43,295 bases of DNA from a virus. A program made the translations under genes and the position numbers. Position 1 is the first letter of the stretch. The number at the start of each line of letters is the position of its first letter. This document shows, piece after piece, positions 24,632 through 32,925 of the stretch. The notes below the pieces were generated by a model. It saw only the letters and a list, made by a program, of their open reading frames with translations. It had not been told where the DNA came from and ran no database searches. Location: positions 1 to 43,295 of IMG/VR virus record IMGVR_UViG_3300031999_004042. One strand, given 5' to 3'.

Positions 24632-25310
24632 TAAAATAATCCTCTCCCGGCCTGATGTCTTCCTGGGGACCGTTGGGCCAGGATTTCTTAGGGTCTTCGA
24701 CGTAGTTATCCATTTTCCGAAGAAGCGTTAAACCGTAGTTGTCCACGAACCGGATATATTCCCACTTGTATCTGGGGTCTTTCAAAACCTCTTGCATTGG
24801 TTCTATGCACCACCCATGCGTATCATGTATCGCTAAATACCCACGGCCGTTATCCAGCAGCAAAGGATAGATCAGTTCGACTTCTTTCAAGAGGTGCTGT
24901 CTCGAATGCCAACCGTCTATGAAAGCCAAGCCCAGTTGGTTACCGCCGAATAATTGCGGAGTAATATCCCAGGAATCCATCTGGAGCATTGTGACCGGCA
25001 GTCCCTTCTCTCTCATCTCTTTTTCAAACCCGGGGATTTCTCCCGATATATCCACGCCCCAATACTGGCCGGACGAATTGGCCTGCCGGGTCATATTGTC
25101 TTTAACGCCGGAGGCCAAAAAATAAGACGTATAAGCCTTACAGACGCCTATCTCAAGCACGAACTTGGCCGAACAGCACCGGACTACCCAGTAAAGCAAG
25201 GGGCCATAGTATGGTGTTGAGTGGTTGATCGGTGTATCAATATGGTCCTTACACGACGCCTCGAAGATCGGTTGCGGAAACTTTGCGAAATACCCGTCAT
25301 CTCTTATCAT
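24612..25310 (-). CDS. Class I SAM methyltransferase (Methyltransf_24 type), copy 1
   Basis: The 232-residue protein has the glycine-rich motif VLEIGVCKAYTS (51-62) and a later acidic pair in 'LAFIDGWHSRQHLLKEVE', matching the Methyltransf_24 family that often modifies sugars or small molecules. It resembles the genes at 27958 and 28605 in layout, including the final 'YGLTLLRKMDNY' motif (compare 'YGLAIMRKMDGW' at 27958). ATG 25310 with SD AAAGGAGG is chosen; it overlaps the epimerase stop by ATGA. Confidence 0.7.
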   Translation of the reverse strand: MIRDDGYFAKFPQPIFEASCKDHIDTPINHSTPYYGPLLYWVVRCCSAKFVLEIGVCKAYTSYFLASGVKDNMTRQANSSGQYWGVDISGEIPGFEKEMREKGLPVTMLQMDSWDITPQLFGGNQLGLAFIDGWHSRQHLLKEVELIYPLLLDNGRGYLAIHDTHGWCIEPMQEVLKDPRYKWEYIRFVDNYGLTLLRKMDNYVEDPKKSWPNGPQEDIRPGEDYFNGKTKV

Positions 25311-25921
25311 TTTGCCTCCTTTAAGCATTCTTTAATCCCGGATACCAAATCCCGTATCGAATAGGCGACCTGCCCTTCGCCCTTTAAAACACTGACCTCA
25401 CTCTCAATCATCGCAACGACATCTTTGACATAAATAAAAAAGAATTTAGCGTCCGTCTCTATGACTGGTTCTTGGCCGGCCTTGACCTTCTCGATGATCT
25501 TAGCGACTATTTTTTCTTTTCCCTGGCCCGCGCCATAAACGATCGGCAGCCGCACAATCCTTACGTTCGTTCCCTTCTGTTTATAAATTAAACAAATGTG
25601 TTCTGCCATCAACTTCGATAACCCGTAAAGGTGCGGTTCTTTGACTTGATAAGTGCTGATGAATAACACCCATATTTTCATGTTCAAAGCCGTTTCCAGA
25701 ATATTACAAAGACCGGTCAGGTTCGTGCTAATACACCCCCGCGGGTCGTTTTCGCAAGTCTGCTTATCGCTCTTGGCAGCCAAGTGCACGATCCCGCAAA
25801 CATCACGGGACTGCTCACGCACACTGGCTAAATCATTAAGCCGGCCCGTAAATATCTTCCCGCCGGCGATATGTTTGCCGATAAACCCCGAAGACCCGGT
25901 GATTAAAACGTCATCGGTCAT
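25307..25921 (-). CDS. Short NAD-dependent epimerase/dehydratase (extended SDR)
   Basis: The 204-residue protein has the cofactor motif TGSSGFIG (residues 8-15) and the catalytic pair Y99-x-x-x-K103 in 'YGLSK', preceded by 'STYQVKEP'. It is about 100 residues shorter than usual sugar epimerases (300+), so the substrate-binding C-terminal part is truncated. Sugar-nucleotide dehydratase, reductase or epimerase activity is likely, giving a donor for the neighbouring glycosyltransferases. It overlaps both neighbours by ATGA or a few bases, so it is part of a tight cassette. Confidence 0.7.
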   Translation of the reverse strand: MTDDVLITGSSGFIGKHIAGGKIFTGRLNDLASVREQSRDVCGIVHLAAKSDKQTCENDPRGCISTNLTGLCNILETALNMKIWVLFISTYQVKEPHLYGLSKLMAEHICLIYKQKGTNVRIVRLPIVYGAGQGKEKIVAKIIEKVKAGQEPVIETDAKFFFIYVKDVVAMIESEVSVLKGEGQVAYSIRDLVSGIKECLKEAK

Positions 25922-26826
25922 AAAAATTCCACCTGCTTGGCCTTCTTGGCCGCGAATAACAAACGGTTGATTTCATTACACTTACACGCACACTGGCAAT
26001 CATCGGAAACTTTGACCATGGCCGGCACCCTACTCCAGATCGAAGGGAACGTCTCGATATTTATATCGCCCCAAACATACTTGGGATCACCGGAAAGATA
26101 AAGACACGGCAAAACTTTACCGTGCCAATCTATCGAAGGGCTGAAATGATACCCATAACATTCATCGTAATCCCGGGGTTTTACCGCTTCGATATATTTA
26201 TATTCAGTCAGGTAAACTTTAAAATCCGGAGTCTCGTATTTTTTCAAGAAAACAGGGATTGACATCGCCGGCTGTTTTTTATAATTGCTTTCCAACGCCG
26301 GCCTTATCTGAAAATACGCCGCGCCGAAATCCCTGGTTTGCTCACAAAACATAACCAGCCCGGTATCGGTGTATTTAGAGGTCTGGTTCAAACATATCCC
26401 GAAAGGAACCTGGGGTTTCTTAATGGCCTTAAAGCCTTTTGGGGTCAACGAAATCCTTATCCACTCAAACATATCCTGGAAGGGTATCTCGTTATAACCG
26501 TTGGTAAATAAACCCTGCTTTAGACCTAACGTCTTGGTGTAAGAAACTAACTTATGAAAATCCGGGTGCAAGGCCGGCTCCCCGCCGCCGGTCCAGTTTA
26601 CCGCCTTCAATCCCGAGTTGGCCAACTCCACTAATGTCCTAAGCAATTTATCGGTATCTATGATCTCCCGGGACAATTTGCCTTTAAAGAAACACCAAGG
26701 ACAATCGGCATTACAATATCCGGTCGGCGCTATTTCGATAAGGACCGGCCAAGCCTTGTCGCCTTCCAGCCAATGTTTCACCCTGTCGCCATGCCACAAA
26801 AGTTTCGCTTGCGGATTTAACACCAC
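25918..26826 (-). CDS. Radical SAM enzyme with SPASM-like cysteine tail
   Basis: The 302-residue protein has the 4Fe-4S motif C38-x3-C42-x2-C45 ('CNADCPWC'), the GGEP motif (residues 81-84) and C-terminal cysteines ('DCQCACKC', residues 276-283, plus C in 'VLPCLYLSG'), which fit an auxiliary cluster of the SPASM type. Such enzymes modify peptides or sugars by radical chemistry. It sits between the epimerase and LicD-like genes, so it may act on a sugar donor or a virion protein. GTG is the start, with SD GGGAGGGAA. Confidence 0.7.
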   Translation of the reverse strand: MVLNPQAKLLWHGDRVKHWLEGDKAWPVLIEIAPTGYCNADCPWCFFKGKLSREIIDTDKLLRTLVELANSGLKAVNWTGGGEPALHPDFHKLVSYTKTLGLKQGLFTNGYNEIPFQDMFEWIRISLTPKGFKAIKKPQVPFGICLNQTSKYTDTGLVMFCEQTRDFGAAYFQIRPALESNYKKQPAMSIPVFLKKYETPDFKVYLTEYKYIEAVKPRDYDECYGYHFSPSIDWHGKVLPCLYLSGDPKYVWGDINIETFPSIWSRVPAMVKVSDDCQCACKCNEINRLLFAAKKAKQVEFL

Positions 26827-27425
26827 TTCCCTCCCGGTATCTCCTCAAATTCCTGTTTACCGTATTGACCGTTACCGGCTATCCACCAAGTACCCCACAT
26901 ATATTTTAAGAATTCCTCCGCGGGCGCGGGAGTAAGATAATCTGTCCCCTTAAACTTAATCGGGGCCAGCTTCGAGAAGTATTTAGCCGGATATTTGATA
27001 CCCCACACGCCCCCTGTAGCCCGTTTTAATACATAATACTCATCGTCTTTTTTGCGAAACGCATAAGCGTCAACCTTACAGGGATACCCGGGCTTTTGAA
27101 TATAAAAACAGTTATAAACGCCGTCCACCACCCCGCCCTCGTAAAATCCGTACCCTTTCTTCTCGATTTCAACTCGGTACTTTTCCGCTTTATCTACGGT
27201 CATATCTTTCTCAAATATCCCGATGTCCACGTCATCGTCGCCCTCGATAAAATCCTCATCCCTGACCGCGCCCAACAAAGTGCCAAACATCAAAAAAAAC
27301 CTGACGCCCGCGTTGTCCAACACTTCCTTCAAATCCAATAAGTATTGATTGGCCCGGTCGAAATCCATACGGCGCGGCCCAACACTATGCACTATCTCTT
27401 GACCTTCTAACGTATGCGTTCGCAT
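26817..27425 (-). CDS. LicD-type transferase (nucleotidyltransferase fold)
   Basis: The 202-residue protein has the LicD/fukutin motifs 'FFLMFGTLLGAVRDEDFI' (residues 43-60) and 'GDDDVDIGIF' (62-71), the metal-binding core. LicD enzymes transfer phosphocholine or related phosphodiester groups onto sugars. Here they could decorate a glycan on the virion or host. The SD GGGAGG lies 6-7 bases before the ATG. Genes overlap on both sides (19 bases upstream, 10 bases downstream), as expected for a polycistronic cassette. Confidence 0.75.
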   Translation of the reverse strand: MRTHTLEGQEIVHSVGPRRMDFDRANQYLLDLKEVLDNAGVRFFLMFGTLLGAVRDEDFIEGDDDVDIGIFEKDMTVDKAEKYRVEIEKKGYGFYEGGVVDGVYNCFYIQKPGYPCKVDAYAFRKKDDEYYVLKRATGGVWGIKYPAKYFSKLAPIKFKGTDYLTPAPAEEFLKYMWGTWWIAGNGQYGKQEFEEIPGGKWC

Positions 27426-27961
27426 ATTATCCTCCCTACTAATGGATCTTCTTTTCTATACTTAGCCCGCCCGCGACCAACGCTAAAATGGTATATTGTA
27501 AATCCTTCTTTTATCACTATTTCCTTAAACTGTCCCGAATCCAGCAGATACCGTTCATGATCTGGGTTTACCCAATTATCAGGGCAGTCTTCCTTATCTC
27601 GCCACTCGGCCATAAAAATTCTCTTTGTCCATCGGAGCAGTTTTAATCGTTCCACCAACGATACTAAATGTAAGAAGAATCGAGCATAAACCGCGTCGTA
27701 AACGCATGGGGTCTGCACCAATTCTTTTAAGGAGATTCTCTTAAAAGATACACCCGGAGCGTTAATGACTGGAGTGATTGCATAATCCACCCCCGTCGTT
27801 GATTTACAATATTTAGATAAAAAAACCGTGTCTCGCCCCATCCCGCAACCAATATCTACCAGTGTCTGAATAGAATTAAATATCTTATCCTCGGCACAAA
27901 ATTCAGCAAAGGCAGTAGGCTTGAGCAATTTCCAGAAATCTTTCCAATATTGTTTACTCAT
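27407..27961 (-). CDS. Class I SAM methyltransferase
   Basis: The 184-residue protein has the SAM-binding motif LVDIGCGMG (residues 34-42), a following acidic 'TTGVDYA', and a downstream 'YDAVYARFFLHLV' segment, typical of Methyltransf_11 or 25 enzymes. It is short for the family. ATG 27961 overlaps the upstream stop by ATGA; a TTG three codons upstream is less likely. It probably methylates a sugar or small metabolite together with its neighbours. The substrate is unknown. Confidence 0.65.
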   Translation of the reverse strand: MSKQYWKDFWKLLKPTAFAEFCAEDKIFNSIQTLVDIGCGMGRDTVFLSKYCKSTTGVDYAITPVINAPGVSFKRISLKELVQTPCVYDAVYARFFLHLVSLVERLKLLRWTKRIFMAEWRDKEDCPDNWVNPDHERYLLDSGQFKEIVIKEGFTIYHFSVGRGRAKYRKEDPLVGRIICERIR

Positions 27962-28614
27962 GGCGTCCAATGTCTTTTGTTTTCATCCCAACCGTCCATC
28001 TTACGCATGATCGCCAGACCGTAAGGAGTATATAAACGCACATATTCAAACTTATAAACCCCGGCCTCGATGAGTTTCTTGATCTCCCGGCCGCCCTCTT
28101 CCCCGGGACCGTACACGTCGTGCATGAGAAAATAGCCCTTACCCTCTCCTTTCAATTTGGGATACAGGGTCTTCATCTCATACAAAATATGTTCCGTATC
28201 GTGGCAACCGTCTTGAAAAATAAGGTCAAACTTTTCTTCGCCGAAACTGTCTTCCTTCATGGTCATGCTGTCCATGTTGATACACGTCGCGGGCAAGCCG
28301 GCGCTTTTTAACATATCGCCGGTTTTCTCCGTTTGAACAATATCAATGCCGATATAATGGTTGCCCTTCATACCGAACCGAACGCCGTTATCCTTCACGG
28401 CATGAGCCATGTAAAACGCGGTGTAGCCCTCCGCATGGCCGATTTCTAAAACCCGTTCACACCCTAATTCGCGGATAAGAAAGTAAAGCATTACCCCAAA
28501 AAAAGGTATCGTGGAATTTATATTGACCTTATGCGCCGAGTGGATAAGTTCCATCAACGGAGCCGCGTATTCGTCGAAATACTCAATGTCTTTAGGGTGT
28601 GTAACTAAACGCAT
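27958..28614 (-). CDS. Class I SAM methyltransferase (Methyltransf_24 type), copy 2
   Basis: The 218-residue protein has VLEIGHAEGYTAF (residues 55-67), 'YIGIDIVQTEKTG' and 'LIFQDGCHDTEHILYEMK', the Methyltransf_24 pattern, and ends with 'YGLAIMRKMDGW'. The C-terminal motif and the overall layout match the copy at 24612, so the two look like paralogues. It overlaps the neighbours at both ends. A sugar O- or N-methyltransferase role is inferred from family and cassette. Confidence 0.7.
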   Translation of the reverse strand: MRLVTHPKDIEYFDEYAAPLMELIHSAHKVNINSTIPFFGVMLYFLIRELGCERVLEIGHAEGYTAFYMAHAVKDNGVRFGMKGNHYIGIDIVQTEKTGDMLKSAGLPATCINMDSMTMKEDSFGEEKFDLIFQDGCHDTEHILYEMKTLYPKLKGEGKGYFLMHDVYGPGEEGGREIKKLIEAGVYKFEYVRLYTPYGLAIMRKMDGWDENKRHWTP

Positions 28615-29282
28615 ATGCCTACCCCCACGCCTTTGCCTTCATAACTTTCCCAAAAAAGAAACTCGTTATGGTCAGATTTAAACGCCTGCCAAACATGGTC
28701 GAGATTGCACCCGTCAACCGCCAGATCGTCTGCTACAAGAAAACCTCCCGGTTCTACCAAACTGGCGCAGTTTTCTAAATCCCTGCGGGCGCCTTCGACG
28801 CTATGATCGCCGTCCACAAGGATAAACGAAAACTGTTTCCCCGGGTTCTTATTCTTAAAATCCGGTACAGTTTCGGCACTGTCCCCGATATAAAAATCAG
28901 GGTTGATCGGTATCGCCATCGCCGCCAAATTCATCTCTACGATTTTCGGGCTGATAAACCCGTCATTGAACACGTCAAAGAGAGCCACATAAGGATATTC
29001 CCCATGAACTATCGGGGAAAGTAACTGGCAAAGGCTTATCCCGGTGCGGCACCCGATTTCCATAACGGAACTTAGTTTAAACTGCGTTCCGATAAGCCAG
29101 GCCAAAGTGTAGGTATCCACAAACCCGTCACCCCGCTTATTGTAATGCCACATATAATTTTCCAGATAAGTATCACCCGGATTGCGGCGTTTAAGTATGC
29201 GCAGGTTATGGAAAGCCGCCCGGACTGCTACCGGAGATTGATAATTCTGCTGGAGCCAGTTTAATTTTTCTTGTGCCGTCAT
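28605..29282 (-). CDS. Class I SAM methyltransferase (Methyltransf_24 type), copy 3
   Basis: The 225-residue protein has VMEIGCRTGISL (73-84) and 'SFILVDGDHSVEGARRDLENC', the DGDHS motif of Methyltransf_24 and related macrocin or sugar O-methyltransferases. Unlike copies 1 and 2 it lacks the final 'RKMD' motif, so it is a more distant relative. It overlaps the fusion gene by four bases and the next gene by ten. The substrate is unknown. Confidence 0.7.
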   Translation of the reverse strand: MTAQEKLNWLQQNYQSPVAVRAAFHNLRILKRRNPGDTYLENYMWHYNKRGDGFVDTYTLAWLIGTQFKLSSVMEIGCRTGISLCQLLSPIVHGEYPYVALFDVFNDGFISPKIVEMNLAAMAIPINPDFYIGDSAETVPDFKNKNPGKQFSFILVDGDHSVEGARRDLENCASLVEPGGFLVADDLAVDGCNLDHVWQAFKSDHNEFLFWESYEGKGVGVGICV

Positions 29283-31027
29283 ACCAACACCGCCTCGGAG
29301 ATTATGCGCCCGCCGATATAATACCTGTCAATGGCCCGGATAACGTCTGCCGGCGTCATCAGCCAGAAACATAAAGGGATACCGTCTTTCTTGTTTTTAC
29401 ACGCCTCTTGGGAAGACTTCCAACATGATTGGAGACCGCAAGGCAGGCACCCATTAGCATATAAATATTGCGTAGTCGCGTAGCATTCCCAGCGCATACC
29501 TTCCCGCGCCCCCGCTATACAAACCGCGGGCTTATTAAACGCCGCGGCGACATGGTAAGGCAAACTTACGCAGGTCAGAACCCCCTCGGCGTGATAAATC
29601 ACCCGGAACAATTCGCGCAAAGAAGTCTTGCCGCGCATATCCACCGCGCCTTCAAGGGTACTATGATTATGCCCGGCCGCGCCGATCTGCACGAAAGTGA
29701 TTCTGTCCTTAAGGCTGGTCACGATTTCCTGGTACCAATCAAAGGGATATTGCTTGAGAGTGAAATCGCCCTTAGAACCGGCATTGATGACCCAGTACCG
29801 GCCGTCGTACCCGCCTTTAGTGATAACCGGAGACACCCAGTCTTTTTCGGTTTGAGAAAGGAATATCTCCGGCCGCATATCTGTCCGGGGAATTTTAAGA
29901 TTTAAGATCTCTTCTAAAAACTCACGGTGCCCTTCGCTGAAATGCGCGCCGGTCGCGTCGCTTCGGTGAATAAGCGGGTACTGCATATCTATGACTTTGG
30001 CGCCTCCGGAGATTTCCCTGACGTGGCTTTTCGGGTCAAGATCCGCTTGAGTAAGTTTATGAAATTCACCCAACACCGTCTGATAATCGCTTTCAGCATA
30101 AGCAAACCTTGTAACATACGGGTTATTTTCATATACCTCCTGGCATGGCGTTCGTACGTCCGTAAGATATTTCCCGGGATAAGCCTTATGCAGATCGCGC
30201 AGAGCCGCGGTCATTACTAAGCAATCTCCGGGAGCTAAACGATTGACTAAAATCAACTTGCCATCCGTTACCGGCAACTTTTCCACAGATTCCACAGGTT
30301 GTTCACAAAGTTTATCGTGAAAAACGGTGCAATAATCATCAACTATCTGCCGCGGTATAAAAACACTGGCCGGGTGCGCCAAACCGCCGCCTTCGCCTTG
30401 CACCATCGTACGAAGTACCGGATTATTCGCAAAATCGACAACGGTAAAGAGGTTGTGTTTTAATTCAAAAAGCCGTTCTATCTCATGGCGAATATCCACA
30501 CCCAGGAACCGGTCGTCGCAAAAGCCCTGGCCGTCAAACCGGATAGCCATGCGGTAATCGGACGAACAAAAAACGAAAGGTGCGTTGCTATGAAGTGATA
30601 AATGTATCCGTTCAATAATGCCGCGCAACTCTACCGCTGGAACGTGTTGGAGGACGTACACACAATAAGCTAAATCCATTTTAGGAAGTTTTAAGAACTC
30701 ATGCGGAAGGACAGGGATGAACCGATCACTGTTGCAATTTTGTTTAGCGAGTTCCAACATTTCCGGGGAAGCGTCCACGCCGTAAACTTTGATCTGGGAA
30801 TTACGTTTTAAAAGCTCCTTGGCGAGCCGGCCAACACCGCAGCCATAATCTAAAATATTTACTGCTCCGTTAACGTCTGCGGGCAAAGTAGTACCAAGTA
30901 TCGCTCGGGCGAATAACGGAGTTTCCAGGCGATACCGCTCATCCATAGTCAAACCATTACAGTCACCAACGACCTGATTTCTGCCGTCCTCAAAGTTTTG
31001 CGCTTTGAAAAGATTATGGTCTTTCAT
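29279..31027 (-). CDS. Methyltransferase-GT9 glycosyltransferase fusion
   Basis: The 582-residue protein joins two enzymes. The N-terminal part has the SAM motif ILDYGCGVG (58-66) with 'VYGVDASPEM' and 'YCVYVLQHVP', a Methyltransf_11-like domain. From about residue 257 a GT9-like domain starts ('LILVNRLAPGDCLVMTAALRDL'), with 'VINAGSKGDF' and 'SLPYHVAAAFNKPAVCIAG' as the donor-binding region. A bifunctional sugar transferase and methylase is suggested. It is the first gene of the cassette, immediately after a terminator, with SD GGCGGGTG. Confidence 0.7.
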   Translation of the reverse strand: MKDHNLFKAQNFEDGRNQVVGDCNGLTMDERYRLETPLFARAILGTTLPADVNGAVNILDYGCGVGRLAKELLKRNSQIKVYGVDASPEMLELAKQNCNSDRFIPVLPHEFLKLPKMDLAYCVYVLQHVPAVELRGIIERIHLSLHSNAPFVFCSSDYRMAIRFDGQGFCDDRFLGVDIRHEIERLFELKHNLFTVVDFANNPVLRTMVQGEGGGLAHPASVFIPRQIVDDYCTVFHDKLCEQPVESVEKLPVTDGKLILVNRLAPGDCLVMTAALRDLHKAYPGKYLTDVRTPCQEVYENNPYVTRFAYAESDYQTVLGEFHKLTQADLDPKSHVREISGGAKVIDMQYPLIHRSDATGAHFSEGHREFLEEILNLKIPRTDMRPEIFLSQTEKDWVSPVITKGGYDGRYWVINAGSKGDFTLKQYPFDWYQEIVTSLKDRITFVQIGAAGHNHSTLEGAVDMRGKTSLRELFRVIYHAEGVLTCVSLPYHVAAAFNKPAVCIAGAREGMRWECYATTQYLYANGCLPCGLQSCWKSSQEACKNKKDGIPLCFWLMTPADVIRAIDRYYIGGRIISEAVLV

Positions 31028-31060
31028 TTATCACCCGCCTCTTCTGCCTCGCCTGCCGTT

Positions 31061-31092
31061 AAAAATGGGGGATGAGAACCCTCTCATCCCCC
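31061..31092 (-). terminator. Intrinsic terminator at the entrance of the sugar cassette
   Basis: A perfect 11-bp stem, GGGGGATGAGA (31092-31082 on the minus strand) with TCTCATCCCCC (31077-31067), has a 4-base loop and is followed by T5. It directly follows the stop of the small gene at 31099. Confidence 0.85.
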
Positions 31093-31098
31093 GAAAAC

Positions 31099-31401
31099 TT
31101 ACCGATACTGAACCTCTGTCCAAATGTTCCCGCCCGCCGGCAATATGCTCTGGTTCCAATAAATGCCGGTAGAAAACTCCTTGCCCTCGGACCACTCCTT
31201 CGTGATGGTCCCATTGGCCGTCGGGAAAACGAAAGCCACCAGGCTTGTGCCTCCCGCGGCAACCGCGTTCTGTAACGTGCACCGGTCGCCCGCCGCGCAA
31301 CCCTTCCATGCGATAGTAACGGAGTAAACGTACCCTGGAAACGCCTTCACTACTCCATCGGCGGTAAGTAACGCGCTGTTCGCTAAATTCGTTGTCCTCA
31401 T
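31099..31401 (-). CDS. Small beta-rich structural protein candidate
   Basis: The 100-residue protein has 'YVYSVTIAWKGCAAGDRCTLQNAV' followed by 'GTSLVAFVFPTANGTI', a repeated strand-turn-strand layout like phage decoration or fibre-tip proteins. It lies between the second polyserine protein and the sugar cassette, and it is closed by a strong terminator. SD GGGAGGTAAGT. A structural role is inferred from the neighbours; no family is recognised with certainty. Confidence 0.55.
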   Translation of the reverse strand: MRTTNLANSALLTADGVVKAFPGYVYSVTIAWKGCAAGDRCTLQNAVAAGGTSLVAFVFPTANGTITKEWSEGKEFSTGIYWNQSILPAGGNIWTEVQYR

Positions 31402-31412
31402 ACTTACCTCCC

Positions 31413-32534
31413 TTAACCTACGCTCTCGGAAGAGCTGCTACTGGACGAACTGGAACTCGATGAACTAGAACTTGAACTTGAGGAACTCCTTGAACTTGAA
31501 GAGCTCGAACTTGAACTGGACGAACTAGAACTGGAACTCGAACTGCTTGAACTTGAACTTGAACTTGAGGAACTCGATATGGAACTCGAAGAGCTGGAGC
31601 TGGACGAACTTATCGAGCTGGAGCTGGACGATGAACTGCTGGAACTTGAGCTCGATGAAGATGAACTGCTCGAACTAATCGAACTGGAACTTGAGCTGGA
31701 GCTCGATGAGCTTATCGAACTGGAACTTGAGCTGGAGCTCGACCTCGATGAACTTGAACTCGATGAACTGATTGAGCTTGAACTGGAACTCGACGAAGAA
31801 CTCGCGCTGTAACTATGCGAGTAAGAACTTATCGAGCTGGAACTCGAAGAATGGGAACTGGAACTAGACGAGGAGCTGGACGACTTCGAGGAAGAACTCG
31901 AAGACGAACTTCTACTCGAACTTGAGCTACTTGAACTCCTGGACGAACTGCTGGAACTGCTGGACGAAGAGCTGGACGAGGACGAACTCGAAGACGAGCT
32001 CGAACTCGACAGCATGACCACATCGCCGGTAGAATAAGTCGAGAGATAATCTTCACCCGCGACGCCGCTGTCATTATCCAACGCGCTTAAAAGCCGGTTC
32101 CACTGGTCAATGTACTTGTCAAGAAAATCAACTAAATCCCCATCATGCCATCCACCCTGTTTAATGCCGGCATTGGAGACATCAACTAAATTACTCGTCG
32201 CCCCGAACTTCTCCGTAGTAAACACGGTCGTCCCGTTTACTGTACCGTCCGCGGCCAGCTTATCCGCCAAAAGATTAAAGTTCGCCCTTAAACTTTTTAA
32301 GAGCGTAACCACGTCTTTAGCGTAAATGCCGGTTGACTTCAAGTTTTTCTCGTAAGTCGCGCCAACGGTGGGAGTAGTTATTCCGAGGGTAGAGGAATAA
32401 TTGACGTCAGCCACGCCGCCGTCAAGGTCGAGCTTTTTCAGGACTAAGTTGAAATTATTGACAAGCGCGTTGAGCAGGTCGTAAAGACCCTTCTGCCAGT
32501 ACCCGCGTTTGTCAATCATTTCAGACCAACCCAT
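31413..32534 (-). CDS. Second polyserine virion protein
   Basis: The 373-residue protein has an N-terminal helical domain (residues 1-173), in which a unit of the kind '[DV]-L-x-x-L-x-x-N-F/W-N-x-L' (for example 'LYDLLNALVNNFNLVLKKL', 'VVTLLKSLRANFNLLADKL', 'LVDFLDKYIDQWNRLLSAL') occurs three times. A polyserine tract follows to residue 369, with rare Arg, Ile, His, Tyr and Lys, ending 'SESVG'. Serine codons are mixed. The order suggests a virion-anchored domain with a long unstructured tail. It lies on the other side of the sugar cassette from the giant polyserine protein. Confidence 0.7.
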   Translation of the reverse strand: MGWSEMIDKRGYWQKGLYDLLNALVNNFNLVLKKLDLDGGVADVNYSSTLGITTPTVGATYEKNLKSTGIYAKDVVTLLKSLRANFNLLADKLAADGTVNGTTVFTTEKFGATSNLVDVSNAGIKQGGWHDGDLVDFLDKYIDQWNRLLSALDNDSGVAGEDYLSTYSTGDVVMLSSSSSSSSSSSSSSSSSSSSSSSRSSSSSSSSRSSSSSSSSKSSSSSSSSSSHSSSSSSISSYSHSYSASSSSSSSSSSISSSSSSSSRSSSSSSSSSISSSSSSSSSSSISSSSSSSSSSSSSSSSSSSSSISSSSSSSSSSISSSSSSSSSSSSSSSSSSSSSSSSSSSSSRSSSSSSSSSSSSSSSSSSSSESVG

Positions 32535-32557
32535 ATTAACTCCTTTAGTGACCGATT

Positions 32558-32589
32558 AAAAATGGAGCCGGGCCACCCGGCCCAGCTCC
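32558..32589 (-). terminator. Intrinsic terminator before the second polyserine gene
   Basis: GGAGCTGGGCC (32589-32579 on the minus strand) pairs with GGCCCGGCTCC (32574-32564), with one mismatch and a 4-base loop, followed by an A and T5. Confidence 0.85.
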
Positions 32590-32596
32590 CAAAGTC

Positions 32597-32899
32597 CTAG
32601 TCAACCAAAAGAGCTAACTCGATGGTCGTTCCGGTGAACTCGTCCGCCGCGCCGCCGTCGGCCTGTTTAGCCACGATGGTAATGGTCAGGGTGGAAAAGG
32701 TCGCCTGCAAAGTCTGGAAATCGGCGTCCATGCCGCCGGTGATCCTCGCGCCAAGGATAGCGTGGATAGTCCTGACACCGTGAGAGGCCGCGGTAAGTAC
32801 GATCTGGTCAGAAGCCGAACCCATAGTCGCGGTGATTATCGCGATACGCTTGGCCGCCAACGGAGTTGAAATGCTTAAAGTCCCGGTAATCGTTGACAT
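32597..32899 (-). CDS. Small capsid-associated protein candidate
   Basis: The 100-residue protein is Thr/Ala-rich with several predicted strands ('IAIITATMGSASDQIVLTAAS', 'ATFSTLTITIVAKQ'). It lies between two terminators immediately downstream of the major capsid gene and one further small gene, the usual place for head decoration proteins. SD AAGGAGAACAAT. No family is recognised; a decoration role is inferred from position. Confidence 0.5.
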   Translation of the reverse strand: MSTITGTLSISTPLAAKRIAIITATMGSASDQIVLTAASHGVRTIHAILGARITGGMDADFQTLQATFSTLTITIVAKQADGGAADEFTGTTIELALLVD

Positions 32900-32925
32900 A
32901 TTGTTCTCCTTAGAATTTACGTTTT

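Noticed and set aside
31031-31309. A 92-codon leftward frame overlapping the small structural gene at 31099
   Set aside because: It crosses the terminator stem and is Gly/Arg-rich out-of-frame sequence; the 31099-31401 frame has the SD.
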